In this document: positions 17,114 through 26,126 of the stretch, one piece after another
Numbering within the stretch: the first letter of the stretch is position 1
How the letters are laid out: each line of letters opens with the position of its first letter
Assembly: GCF_030652235.1 (NCBI RefSeq)
Contig: NZ_JAUSBA010000034.1
Coordinates: 290,426-354,425 of the forward strand
Direction: 5' to 3'
Source: Cypionkella sp.
GTDB lineage: Bacteria > Pseudomonadota > Alphaproteobacteria > Rhodobacterales > Rhodobacteraceae
DNA: 64,000 nucleotides
Position numbers and translations under genes: made by a program
Notes under the pieces: generated by a model
Databases searched by the model: none
Seen by the model: only the letters and a program-made list of their open reading frames with translations
What the model was told of the DNA's origin: nothing

Positions 17114-19548
17114 TCGCGCCTTTACTGCGCAGGCTGCTGCTGGTTCTGGTGCTACTGGCGGCGCTGGGGCCGGCTGGCCCAGTCGCTGCCCAGGATGCGC
17201 TTAAAGCCGATGACTACAAGACCTTCGACACCACGGTGTCGCAGATTGAGGATGTTGTGGTCAAAGCGCAGGTCGATGACGAACGCCTGAGCAATATGCG
17301 CGCCGAGATGGTGAAATGGCGCTCGACCTTTAGTGCCGCACAGGGCAGCAATGCCGACCAGATTGCCACCGCGAAAAACCAGATCGCGGCGCTGGGCCCG
17401 GTGCCCGCCGAGGGGCAGACCGAAGATGCGATGATCGCCAAGCGGCGTGTCGAGTTGAGCGCCGAATTGGCCAAGCTGCAAGCCCCGGTGCTGACCGCCA
17501 CCGAGGCCACCACCCGCGCCGACAGCACCATCGCCTCGATTGACAAGCTGATCCGCGAACGGCACGCCGATAAATTGCTGCGCCTGTCGCCCTCGGCGCT
17601 GAACCCGGTGAATTGGCCGACAGCGGTGTCGATGTTCCGCTGGATGGGGCAGTGGATCTGGGATGAGACCCGTTGGCGCTTCACGCGGCCGATGAATGTC
17701 GACCAGTTGCGCGACAATGCGCCGTTGATCGTGGTTTTGGTGTTGGCGGCACTTTTGTTGTTGGTGCGCGGCGGCCGTTGGATGCGGCGTCTGACCACTT
17801 GGCTGCTGTCCAAGACCCAGATGCGCGGGCGCAACCTGATTTCCGGCATTATGTCTTTGGGTCAAGTGGCTTTGCCCGTGGCAGGGGCGGTGTTGCTGTA
17901 TATGGCGCTGGAGCGGGCCTCGCTGTTTGGGCCAATCATCCTGTCGCTGTTTTCAGCGCTGCCCGCTGTGGTGTTGGTGATCTTCCTGACACGCTGGCTG
18001 GCGCATCATGTCTTCCCGGCCGACCCCGAACAGGAAAGCGCTATTGGCCTTGGGCTAGAGGACCGTGCCGAGGGGCGGTTGCAGGCGGTGCTGCTGGGGG
18101 TCTCGGTGGCGCTTTACGATCTGATGGCGACGTGGATCGTGCCGCGGGCGGCGAATTTCCTCGGCGGGGCGGCCAGCAATATCGCCGCAGATCGTGCGCA
18201 GCAGGTGGCGCAGGCGACCGATGCGGCGATTTCGGTGATCGTGGTGCCGTTACACGTGTTCGCGGCGGTTGCGCTGTATCGGTTGGGCCAGATCTTGCGG
18301 CGGCAAAGTGCGGCTGGGCGGAGTGGCGGCGAGGGCGCGTTCCGGTTTGAGCTGATCTATTGGGTCTCCTCTGCCGCCATCGCCATCGCGGTGGTGGCCC
18401 CGGCGCTGGGCCTGATCGGCTATGTCAGTGCCGCCAATGCGCTGATCTGGCCTGCGATCAACACGTTGTCGCTGTTTGCGATGGTGGTGGTGGTGCAAGG
18501 CTTCTTTGCCGAATTGTATGTGACGGTGGCGCGCACGCCTGAGGCCCGGCACGATGGCTTGATGCCGATCATTGCCGGCCTGGTGATCACCTGTGCGGCG
18601 CTGCCGCTGTTGGCGCTGATCTGGGGTGCGCGGGTTGTTGATCTGGTCGATCTGTGGACCTCGTTCCGCTCTGGCGTCTCGTTGGGCGGGGTGCGGATAT
18701 CACCGACGAATTTCATCGTCCTCGTCGCGGTGTTTGGGGTCAGCTATGCGGTGACGCGACTGGTGCAGGGCGGCTTGAAATCCTCAATCCTGCCGCGCAC
18801 CTCGCTGGATCAGGGCGGACGAAATGCCATCGTTTCGGGCGTGGGCTACGCTGGGGTGTTTTTGTCGGCGCTGCTGGCGATCACGGCGGCGGGGATTGAT
18901 CTGTCGGGCTTTGCGCTGGTGGCTTCGGCTTTGTCGATCGGCATCGGTTTTGGCTTGCAGACGATTGTGTCGAACTTTGTGTCGGGCGTGATCTTGCTTG
19001 TCGAACGCCCGGTGTCCGAGGGTGACTGGATCGAGGTTGGCACCACAACGGGCATCGTCAAATCAATCTCGGTGCGCTCCACCCGAATCCAGACTTTCGA
19101 CCGATCCGACGTGATCGTGCCGAACTCGGATCTGATCTCGGGGGCAGTGACAAACTTTACCCGCTTCAACATGTCAGGGCGGCTGATTGTGCCGGTTGGC
19201 GTGGCTTTCGGCTCGGATACCCGGCGGGTTGATCAGGTGTTGCGCGAGATCGCCGAGGCACAGCCGTTGGTGGTGTTGAACCCGCCGCCGGTGATTGCGC
19301 TGATCGGCTTTGGCGCAGATTCGATTAACTTTGAAATCAGGATGATCCTGCGGGATGTAAATTTCAGCTTGGAGGTGCGCTCAGAAATCAACCATGAAAT
19401 CGTCCGCTGCTTTGCCGAAAACAAGATCGAGATTCCGTTTACCCAGCAGGATATTCATCTGCGCAACGTCGATGAGCTGGCTGCTGCCCTGCGAGAGTTG
19501 CAAAAAATTGGTATTCTTCCGCCTGCGCAAGGAAAACCTGACGTATGA
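17110..19548 (+). CDS. Large MscS-family mechanosensitive channel with DUF3772
   Basis: This 812-residue inner-membrane protein has a signal peptide ending near VAAQDAL and a periplasmic alpha-helical domain of the DUF3772 type (residues about 30-170). Many hydrophobic segments follow between about 195 and 600. The MscS pore and beta domains come last: the pore helix region is ALSIGIGFGLQTIVSNFVSG, and the beta domain contains VSEGDWIEVG and VIVPNSDLISG. It should release osmolytes on hypo-osmotic shock. It overlaps cysK and the editing gene by 4 nt each, so it is translationally coupled to both. Confidence 0.85.
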   Translation: MIAPLLRRLLLVLVLLAALGPAGPVAAQDALKADDYKTFDTTVSQIEDVVVKAQVDDERLSNMRAEMVKWRSTFSAAQGSNADQIATAKNQIAALGPVPAEGQTEDAMIAKRRVELSAELAKLQAPVLTATEATTRADSTIASIDKLIRERHADKLLRLSPSALNPVNWPTAVSMFRWMGQWIWDETRWRFTRPMNVDQLRDNAPLIVVLVLAALLLLVRGGRWMRRLTTWLLSKTQMRGRNLISGIMSLGQVALPVAGAVLLYMALERASLFGPIILSLFSALPAVVLVIFLTRWLAHHVFPADPEQESAIGLGLEDRAEGRLQAVLLGVSVALYDLMATWIVPRAANFLGGAASNIAADRAQQVAQATDAAISVIVVPLHVFAAVALYRLGQILRRQSAAGRSGGEGAFRFELIYWVSSAAIAIAVVAPALGLIGYVSAANALIWPAINTLSLFAMVVVVQGFFAELYVTVARTPEARHDGLMPIIAGLVITCAALPLLALIWGARVVDLVDLWTSFRSGVSLGGVRISPTNFIVLVAVFGVSYAVTRLVQGGLKSSILPRTSLDQGGRNAIVSGVGYAGVFLSALLAITAAGIDLSGFALVASALSIGIGFGLQTIVSNFVSGVILLVERPVSEGDWIEVGTTTGIVKSISVRSTRIQTFDRSDVIVPNSDLISGAVTNFTRFNMSGRLIVPVGVAFGSDTRRVDQVLREIAEAQPLVVLNPPPVIALIGFGADSINFEIRMILRDVNFSLEVRSEINHEIVRCFAENKIEIPFTQQDIHLRNVDELAAALRELQKIGILPPAQGKPDV

Positions 19549-20267
19549 CAACTCAACTGCTGTTTCGTGACGACGCCTATCTGCGTGAAGCTGAGGCGAC
19601 CGTGCTGGCCCATACGCCGGAAGGTGGCATCGTGCTGGATGCTTCAATCTTCTACGCCACCGCAGGTGGGCAGCCGGGGGACAGCGGCATGATCGTTTGG
19701 TCGGGCGGGCGGATGCCGATTGCAACGGCGGTGAAGGTTGAAGGCGGGCTGATCGCTTTGGTGCCAGCCGAGGCCACCGCCTTGCCGCCGGTGGGCAGCA
19801 AAATCACCCAGCGCCTTGACTGGCACCGCCGCCACCGCCACATGCGGGTGCATACCGCGCTGCATCTGTTGTCGGTGGTGATCCCCTTGCCGGTGACGGG
19901 GGGGCAGATCGGTGCCGACAAGGGCCGTCTGGATTTCATGATGCCAGAGCCGCCGCAAGATGTTGCAGCCCTGAACACCGCGCTTAACCTGTTGATCGAG
20001 CGTGATCTTCCGATCACAGACTCTTGGATCAGCGAGGCCGAATTGCTGGCCAATCCACAACTTGTCAAAACCATGTCGGTCAGCCCGCCAATGGGGCAGG
20101 GCCGTATCCGCTTGGTGCGGATCGGGCAGGGCGCGGCGCAGATTGACCTGCAACCCTGCGGCGGCACCCATGTCGCGCGCACCGCCGAGATTGGCCGGGT
20201 TGAGATCGGCCGTATCGAGAACAAAGGCAAACAAAACCGCCGGGTCAACCTGTTGCTCGTCGATTAG
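19545..20267 (+). CDS. Alanyl-tRNA editing protein, AlaX type
   Basis: This 240-residue free-standing homologue of the AlaRS editing domain removes serine (or glycine) from mischarged tRNA-Ala. The zinc-site motifs are clear: HTALH (residues about 103-107) and CGGTH (about 203-207). Strands before the first motif include the ATAGGQPGDSG segment shared with AlaRS editing domains. It starts inside the end of the channel gene (ATGA overlap). A weak hairpin (20326-20344) and tRNA-Ser follow. The tRNA neighbour is probably coincidental. Confidence 0.85.
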   Translation: MTTQLLFRDDAYLREAEATVLAHTPEGGIVLDASIFYATAGGQPGDSGMIVWSGGRMPIATAVKVEGGLIALVPAEATALPPVGSKITQRLDWHRRHRHMRVHTALHLLSVVIPLPVTGGQIGADKGRLDFMMPEPPQDVAALNTALNLLIERDLPITDSWISEAELLANPQLVKTMSVSPPMGQGRIRLVRIGQGAAQIDLQPCGGTHVARTAEIGRVEIGRIENKGKQNRRVNLLLVD

Positions 20268-20469
20268 GGCATGCCCGCGTTTATCCGCAGTCACTTTGCC
20301 CTCTGAGCGCGTTTGCAAAGACAATCGCTGCCTCGGCGGCAGCGTGGATGCATGACCCCAATCGACCGCAACACGCTCTAAACCCCGCCGAAAGTCCCGC
20401 AAAAACCGCAGCAAAACCCAAGTTTCCCCCCTTGCGCCCGCGCTGCGTTGCAGGCTAAACACCCGCAAC

Positions 20470-20559
20470 GGATCGGTGGCCGAGTGGTCGAAGGCGCACG
20501 CCTGGAAAGTGTGTAGGCGGGGAACCGTCTCTAGGGTTCGAATCCCTATCGATCCGCCA
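20470..20559 (+). tRNA. tRNA-Ser(GGA)
   Basis: A 90-nt cloverleaf: acceptor GGATCGG pairs with TCGATCC (one G-U), then G73 and an encoded CCA. The D-arm is GGCCGAGTGGTCGAAGGC. The anticodon loop CTGGAAA has GGA at 20504-20506. A long class II variable arm and the T-loop GGTTCGAATCC follow. It is intact. Its last 14 nt form the left attachment repeat of the island. Confidence 0.95.
20546..20559 (+). repeat. attL core of the genomic island (3' end of tRNA-Ser)
   Basis: CTATCGATCCGCCA is repeated exactly, in the same orientation, at 54399-54412. It is the T-arm/acceptor end of the tRNA gene, the classical target of tyrosine integrases, and an integrase gene starts 174 bp downstream. Confidence 0.8.
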
Positions 20560-20646
20560 TTTTCATTGCTAGTTTCTTGCTGTAAGTTATTGAAAATACG
20601 GCCTTATATTGATTTTTAATCGACTGGCTTCAATCCAAAACCATTG

Positions 20647-20662
20647 AGTGCTATACATTTTG
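20647..20662 (+). repeat. Left copy of an island subterminal repeat
   Basis: AGTGCTATACATTTTG is identical to 54303-54318 and has the same orientation. Weaker similarity continues about 20 bp further (both end in CTAC or TTAC). It sits 88 bp inside attL, between the tRNA and the integrase. Candidate integrase arm site or part of a second, older boundary. Confidence 0.6.
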
Positions 20663-20732
20663 CGCTACATTTTGCTTTACACCTCGTGTTCAGCGACGCA
20701 TCCTTGACCTACTCAACGAGGTCAGCGGCATC

Positions 20733-22001
20733 ATGGCAATCAAGAAGCGTGGCAAAACTCAGTATCTTTATAGGCGCGTTCCGAAGCGCTATGCGGGTGT
20801 CGAGCCGCGTCAGTTTGTCTGGGTAAGTCTTCACACGGACTCGGAAGCCCTTGCCACCACGAAGGAGGTGACCGCTTGGGCCAACATGGTCGAGGGATGG
20901 GAAGCGCTCCTCGCTGGGGATAGCAGTGATGCTGAGACGCGGTTCGAGGCCGCGCGGGAGCTGGCATCCGCCCGCGGTTTCCGTTTCATGAAGGTAACCG
21001 ATGTCGCCAAGTTAGAGCGCGAGGAACTACTGACCCGGATAGAGGCGGTCACGCAGACGAGATCAGGCCCGAATTTGATCGAGGCCGCGGCGATCCTAGG
21101 CGGAGCTGTTGAACCGGAGATTTCGGTGAGCAAGGCGCTGGAGCTTTACTGGACGCTCGCCAAGGACAAAACCTTTGGCAAAAGCGAGGATCAGTTGCGC
21201 CGCTGGAAAAACCCACGCTTGAAGGCGGTGAAAAACTTCATCGATCTCATCGGCGACAAGGCGCTCGCCAAGATCACTGGCGATGACATGCTTGATTTCC
21301 GCAGCTGGTGGATGGAACGGATGGAACTTGAGGATCTGACCGCCAACAGCGGCAACAAGGACCTCGTTCACCTCGGCGACATCTTCAAGACCGTGAACCG
21401 GATGAAGCGGCTGGGCTTGGTGTTGCCGCTGTCCGATTTGGCAATCAAAGAAGGCGAGCAACGCCAGCGGCCGCCATTCTCGGTGAACTGGATCAAGGAG
21501 AAGATCTTGGCACCTGGCGCGCTAGCTGGCTTGAACACCGAAGCGCGTTGCATTGTGCTAGGTATGGTGAACACCGGATATCGTCCGAGTGAGGGCGCGG
21601 GATTGCTGGGCGCACATATCAACTTGGCCGCTAAGGTGCCGCATATTTCAATCGAACCTGCAGGTCGTCAGCTGAAAAGCAAGCACGCCAAGCGCGTGAT
21701 CCCGCTGGCCGGGATTAGCCTGGAAGCGTTTCGTGAGTGTCCAGAAGGGTTTCCGCGCTATCGCGACAACCCTTCCCTTTCAGCGACCGTGAACAAGTTC
21801 ATGCGTGAGAACGGCCTGATGGAGACGCCTGGCCACACCCTCTACAGCTTACGTCATGCGTTTGAAGACAGGATGCTCGCCGCTGGCGTCGATGAACGGA
21901 TCCGGCGCGATCTGTTTGGTCACGCCCTGGACCGAGAACGCTACGGCAAGGGCGCCACCATGGAGCACCTTCAACAGGTCGTTCAGACCATTGCCCTCTG
22001 A
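20733..22001 (+). CDS. Tyrosine recombinase/integrase of the island
   Basis: This is a 422-residue integrase. The C-terminal catalytic domain shows Arg in MVNTGYRPSEGAGL, the box II HTLYSLRHAF with His and Arg, His in LFGHALDRE and the Tyr nucleophile in ERYGKG. The N-terminal half is the arm/core-binding region, with the MAIKKRGKTQYLYRRVPKRY start typical of alphaproteobacterial tRNA-targeting integrases. It lies just downstream of tRNA-Ser and presumably catalysed insertion at its 3' end. No excisionase was recognised nearby. The reading frame is intact, so the enzyme may still be active. Confidence 0.88.
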   Translation: MAIKKRGKTQYLYRRVPKRYAGVEPRQFVWVSLHTDSEALATTKEVTAWANMVEGWEALLAGDSSDAETRFEAARELASARGFRFMKVTDVAKLEREELLTRIEAVTQTRSGPNLIEAAAILGGAVEPEISVSKALELYWTLAKDKTFGKSEDQLRRWKNPRLKAVKNFIDLIGDKALAKITGDDMLDFRSWWMERMELEDLTANSGNKDLVHLGDIFKTVNRMKRLGLVLPLSDLAIKEGEQRQRPPFSVNWIKEKILAPGALAGLNTEARCIVLGMVNTGYRPSEGAGLLGAHINLAAKVPHISIEPAGRQLKSKHAKRVIPLAGISLEAFRECPEGFPRYRDNPSLSATVNKFMRENGLMETPGHTLYSLRHAFEDRMLAAGVDERIRRDLFGHALDRERYGKGATMEHLQQVVQTIAL

Positions 22002-22117
22002 CGCGCGATCAAGCGCGCCCGTGTGATCGCGTCACCCATCGACTCGTCCAGCGCGATCTCGATTTCTAGGCGTTCGAAAAGCGGAAGATAGACCGGATCT
22101 GCGTCTACCAATTTCGC
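21983..22117 (-). pseudogene. C-terminal remnant of an unidentified island protein
   Basis: The frame reading AKLVDADPVYLPLFERLEIE and ending RARLIARQRAMV resembles the C terminus of small proteins often seen next to integrases. It overlaps the truncated 3' end of the helicase in another frame, so the helicase and this sequence were joined by deletion. It carries no start or ribosome site of its own. The family could not be named. Confidence 0.35.
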
Positions 22118-23684
22118 CACAGTCAGCAAGGCTGAGCATATCGTCGAAATCGATGCAGTTGGCTTCTTGCAGACGGTGCTCCCACTCCTTGGCGATCCGG
22201 TCATAAAGCGACAGAAACCTCGACGCACGAGATACATGTGCATCGCTTGCACTGTCAGATTTGAGTGCCTTCGCAATATCGTCGGTGGCGATACCGCCGC
22301 TCTTCATGTGCTGCTGAAAGGCTCGGACTAACCCTGCTAATTCAAGCGTGGAAAGGGGCGGCTGCCCCTTTGTCGGCCGCTCGGCATCAAAAACAAGTTC
22401 GACGTCGTGTTCTCTCAGGACGTTGGCAAGTTGCTCAAATCCCTTTCCGTTGCGCAGGCTGTCCGACGTCGTCTCGAACAGATCGGTCTCATACTCGGCG
22501 TGGCACTGACGTTTCCATCGCACGCCGGCTATGTAGTCGCCACTAAAGTGAGGAGGTGCCTTTCCGTTGCGATCCAATGCGAAGTGCTCATGGTAAAGCT
22601 TTGCGTCAGGATAGTAGAAATCGGGACGGTATTGCTGATGGTCTTGCGTCCTCGTGGGATGCTCGTAATCGCGTTCATATTGGTAACGGACGCCATGAAA
22701 AAAGAGCCAGTCAGCAATAAGCCGCTCTTCCTGGCTTTTCACCCATTCACCATTAGCAGTCCTGATGTTGCCACGTCCGTCGTCACGCGGTTGGACCATA
22801 TCCCTGAGCTGGTCGACAGCACGGCCGTAGACGGTGCGGAAAAGGTCCCACTCATTTCCAAACGTAGGATCGCGCATACGCAGATCCTGCACGATCGCAG
22901 CGATCATCTCTTTTTCTTGGGTAGGTGAACCAACCCACCTGGCGACGTCACGGGTCTTTCCGAGAACCTGATTGTGGCCGAATGCGTGGAAAGTCGACAC
23001 AGTGACCTTATCTAATCCCTCGAACCCGCTCAGGCGCCCATGGACGCGTTGACGCAGTTCCTCAGCCGCCTTCGAGTTAAAGGCTAGCAATAGGATCTCT
23101 TCGGGCTTCGCTAGTCCCTCGTGAAGCACGTATCCCGTCTTCGCAACCATGGTGGAGGTCTTGCCTGATCCGGCAGCCGCAACAATTTGAACGGCGTCGT
23201 CCATGCAAATGCAAGCATCGGTCTGCTCTTCAGTAAGCGACGATGCCTCCACGGTATCAAAAAAGCTCTTAAGCTTGGTCTTCTGGCCGGCGAGGTGCTC
23301 AAGGTTATGCGTTGCGAACTCAGCCAGCAGGTCGCGCAAAATACTCGGTTTCAAATTCAAGGAAATAAGGCCGCTCTCGGAATTAGGGTGAGGATATGCC
23401 TCGACGATTCGATGGGCAGTGCTCTGTGGAATCCATCGGCTTCGATCGATCTCCTTCTCCCAGCTCTCGCGCCAAGCCACCACACCGGCTTCGCGTTTTC
23501 GTTTCCACTCATCTTCGTTAAAACGCGAAAGTATCGATCCGCCGCTTGGACCCGCAGATTTCTTGGTCTCCGAGCCGAACATATTGCTGAGCAAAGCAAC
23601 CGCTCCCAAGGCAAGCCATTCGATCACAGGAAAGCGCCAGCCGGTAGCGTTCCTGCGATCATTGAAATCCCATTGATCGGCCAC
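22032..23684 (-). CDS. Truncated UvrD/Rep-type helicase with inserted PD-(D/E)XK-like segment
   Basis: 550 residues remain of a superfamily 1 DNA helicase. Residues about 145-260 hold the Q-motif-like LTEEQTDACI, Walker A AAAGSGKTSTM, and motif Ia/Ib segments ILLLAFNSKAAEELRQR and TVSTFHAFG. Between these and motif II lies an insert with QEERLIADWLFFHGVRY, YRPDF and HEHF, which recalls the nuclease-like insertion of helicase-IV relatives. The frame breaks just after NCIDFDDML, where motif II and III should follow, and ends in unrelated sequence. Motifs III-VI are missing, so it is almost certainly not an active helicase. Confidence 0.65.
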   Translation of the reverse strand: MADQWDFNDRRNATGWRFPVIEWLALGAVALLSNMFGSETKKSAGPSGGSILSRFNEDEWKRKREAGVVAWRESWEKEIDRSRWIPQSTAHRIVEAYPHPNSESGLISLNLKPSILRDLLAEFATHNLEHLAGQKTKLKSFFDTVEASSLTEEQTDACICMDDAVQIVAAAGSGKTSTMVAKTGYVLHEGLAKPEEILLLAFNSKAAEELRQRVHGRLSGFEGLDKVTVSTFHAFGHNQVLGKTRDVARWVGSPTQEKEMIAAIVQDLRMRDPTFGNEWDLFRTVYGRAVDQLRDMVQPRDDGRGNIRTANGEWVKSQEERLIADWLFFHGVRYQYERDYEHPTRTQDHQQYRPDFYYPDAKLYHEHFALDRNGKAPPHFSGDYIAGVRWKRQCHAEYETDLFETTSDSLRNGKGFEQLANVLREHDVELVFDAERPTKGQPPLSTLELAGLVRAFQQHMKSGGIATDDIAKALKSDSASDAHVSRASRFLSLYDRIAKEWEHRLQEANCIDFDDMLSLADCGEIGRRRSGLSSAFRTPRNRDRAGRVDG

Positions 23685-23931
23685 ACGTTGCCAATACTCA
23701 TCAAGAACCCGGACTGGCGGAAATAGCTGGCGTGAAAATTGAGTGAGGTCGTCGCCTTCAATGGCTGCCGTTTAGCAGGGTGCTCCGCAGCCACATCTTC
23801 TGAACCCAGCTCATTCATATTATATCGTGCGTGTAGACACCGATAGTCGGCGAATAAATCGCACATATTGACAAGATATCGCATGTGTATTCCTGCTTCC
23901 AAAGATTTTTAGGTCGATGTCGTCAAAGATG

Positions 23932-24414
23932 TCAACCGGCAGCACCTCGATCCAATTTATCATGGAGACGAATATCCCATCGTTTCCAAGCTTCTGCCCC
24001 CAAGTGGAAAGACAGGTATCCCAACTCGTCCAGGATCATGAGGTCGAGCTTGGTCAAGCCTTCCGCGATTTGCCCGGCCTTGACCTCGGCCTTTTCCTGT
24101 TCGATGGCGTTAACCAGTTCGATGGTCGAGAAGAAGCGGACCTTTCGGCGATGATGTTCAATGGCCCGGATGCCCAAGGCTGTTGCGACATGGGTCTTGC
24201 CTGTGCCCGGACCGCCGATCAGCACGACGTTCTGCGCACAATCCGTGAACTCGCACCGGTGCAGGGTTCGGACGGGGGCCTCGTTGATCTCGCTGGCGGC
24301 GAAGCCGAAGCCTGATAGATCTTTGTAGGCCGGGAACCGCGCGGACTTCATTTGATAGGCAATGGAGCGGACTTCGCGTTCGGCCAACTCCGCCTTCAGC
24401 AGTTGCGACAGCAT
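23932..24414 (-). pseudogene. IS21-family istB helper ATPase fragment
   Basis: The N terminus (LLKAELAEREVRSIAYQMK), Walker A GGPGTGKTH and Walker B LMILDELGYL match IstB. The first ~25 residues and everything after LGYLSF are missing; the frame then runs into unrelated residues. No istA or IS21 ends were found. The 5' end abuts an IS110 fragment. An inactive remnant. Confidence 0.7.
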
Positions 24415-24441
24415 CGGGATTCCGCGACACTCCCGTCACCT

Positions 24442-24675
24442 GAGACATTCCGCAAGGCGCGCGATTTTGTGGCCTGGCTCGGCCTTACGCCCCGGCAGCG
24501 TTCGATCGGTGGCAAGCAGCGCCTCGGGGTCACGACGAAGATGGGCGAGCGATCGCTGCGACGCCTGCTGATCATCGATGCCAACAGCGTCATCATCAAA
24601 CGACATGTCCACGCCTCGGCCCTCCCGGGCACATGGCTGGGCGAGATGCTGACGCGCAAGCCACCGATGCTGGTG
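24442..24675 (+). pseudogene. IS110-family transposase C-terminal fragment
   Basis: About 78 codons (FRKARDFVAWLGLTPRQ..., KMGERSLRRLLI, GTWLGEMLTRKPPMLV) match the transposase_20 domain of IS110/IS1111 transposases. The DEDD N-terminal domain is absent and the end is replaced by unrelated sequence. It faces the istB fragment; both are scars of successive insertions and deletions. Confidence 0.65.
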
Positions 24676-24921
24676 CGGACAGTTTCGGTGAGTCCCCGAG
24701 CGCCGGGTGTAGTCTCCAACCATGGCCGCGCTGTATTGCGCGGAGGTATGACGGCAACGGCGCTGCGCGCCCCGATGGCAGCGTGCCATGCCTCAGCCGA
24801 AGAGCCAGCAAATGTTCCGTCTCACGATCAGGAGAAAATATCGCCCTGATACTTGTAAATGATCCGATATGGGATCAATTACGGATGTGACCGCACCGTC
24901 TTTCTCCAAAACCGTATGTAA

Positions 24922-25822
24922 ATGCTCCACCCAAAGGCCCACACCATGACCATAACAGCAGGCCATCCCCTCCCTGATACAATCGTTGGATATATGCGGG
25001 TATCGACGGAGAGGCAGGATGCAGAAGCGGATGGGCTCGAACGTCAAGCAGAGAGGATCAGGCAGTTCTGTCGAGAAAGAGGTCTTACCTGCCTCTCCAT
25101 CTACGAAGATGTTGGTTCAGCTGTGGCAGACGGAAATTCGTCGGGGCGCGATGGGCTGATGGACGATCACGCTTGCGAACAACGAAGGTGCTGGTTTGCT
25201 GGTCACTGATCTCACCCGGCTTGATCGCAATCTTCTCTCGATTTCTGAGTCGTTGGGAACGCTCCTAGTGCCGCTGTTTTCGATCAGCAATGGCGGTGTT
25301 GTTGATCATGTGACGGTGGTGGAACACATCAAGCAAGGTGCCGTCGCCGCGCGAAACATCAGTGAAGGCACTAAGCTGGCTCTGGAGGGTCGCAAGTGCG
25401 CGGGGGTTGCTCTCGGTTCGCCTAGCGACAAGTCAGCAGCAAACAAGGCTTCAGCCAAGGTGCGTGCAGAGCGCGCGGAAGAGATCGTGTTTCAGATAGC
25501 TGACATGATGAGGGAAGACCCTGCATACGTTGATCTATCAGTGCCAGCGCTGGCTAAGCTGTTGAACCGGCGTGGAGTTCGATCAGGCTGGGGCAGAGAG
25601 TGGACGCCTGCGTCGGTCAAACGGGCGCGCAAGGCCGCGCTCGAAGTAATTCAAGCCCGGCTCGGCGATGACGAAGAAGTGGACATTGCGATGGCGTCAG
25701 ACGTCGACCAAGTTGAAGCACTGAAAACTCCGATAGGCGCAGATACGAAGGCCGCCGTCACTAAGGCGACTGAACCCCAAGCAGCGCAGCAGCCTGACAT
25801 TCCCGGCTCGGGCGACTTCTGA
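24922..25822 (+). pseudogene. Serine recombinase (resolvase type), frameshifted
   Basis: The first frame from 24922 or 24946 has the catalytic-domain start VGYMRVSTERQ with the nucleophilic serine, and the YEDVGSAV segment. It leaves the family after GRDGLM and ends at 25209. The continuation TLANNEGAGLLVTDLTRLDRN is in the next frame, which runs to 25822 through the long helix and a C-terminal DNA-binding region. One base gained (or two lost) near 25155-25175 explains the break. It probably mobilised an earlier element nested in the island. Confidence 0.7.
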
Positions 25823-26126
25823 ACATGTCGGCAAGCCATGGCTGATCATAAAATGTTCGGGCTAGCCTTTGGCGCTGAAGATCAATATAGGCTCTCTGGG
25901 CGTCCACCCTGCTTGACAGACAGCTGTAGATAGCGCGCCTCGGTCGAAGTGATCATCGCAGTTCTAGTAATGCCGGGCCCCGAAATGATGTCAGCCAATC
26001 CGCGTGGGGCGTGACTGGACTACATATTAAGCGCATTCCTGCCGCAGTGAGTTCAGTTTTTCTGCTGGTCACATTCCAAGCTTGACCATAGTGTCATTGG
26101 AAACTGATCCGGAGTTAAGGCGGAAA
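25823..26126. other. 304-bp region without a recognised gene
   Basis: I see no coding or RNA feature. Base composition drops towards AT at the right end, marking entry into the AT-rich membrane-protein gene. In-frame TTG (26082) and GTG (26091) starts for that gene are possible but have poor ribosome sites. Confidence 0.4.
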
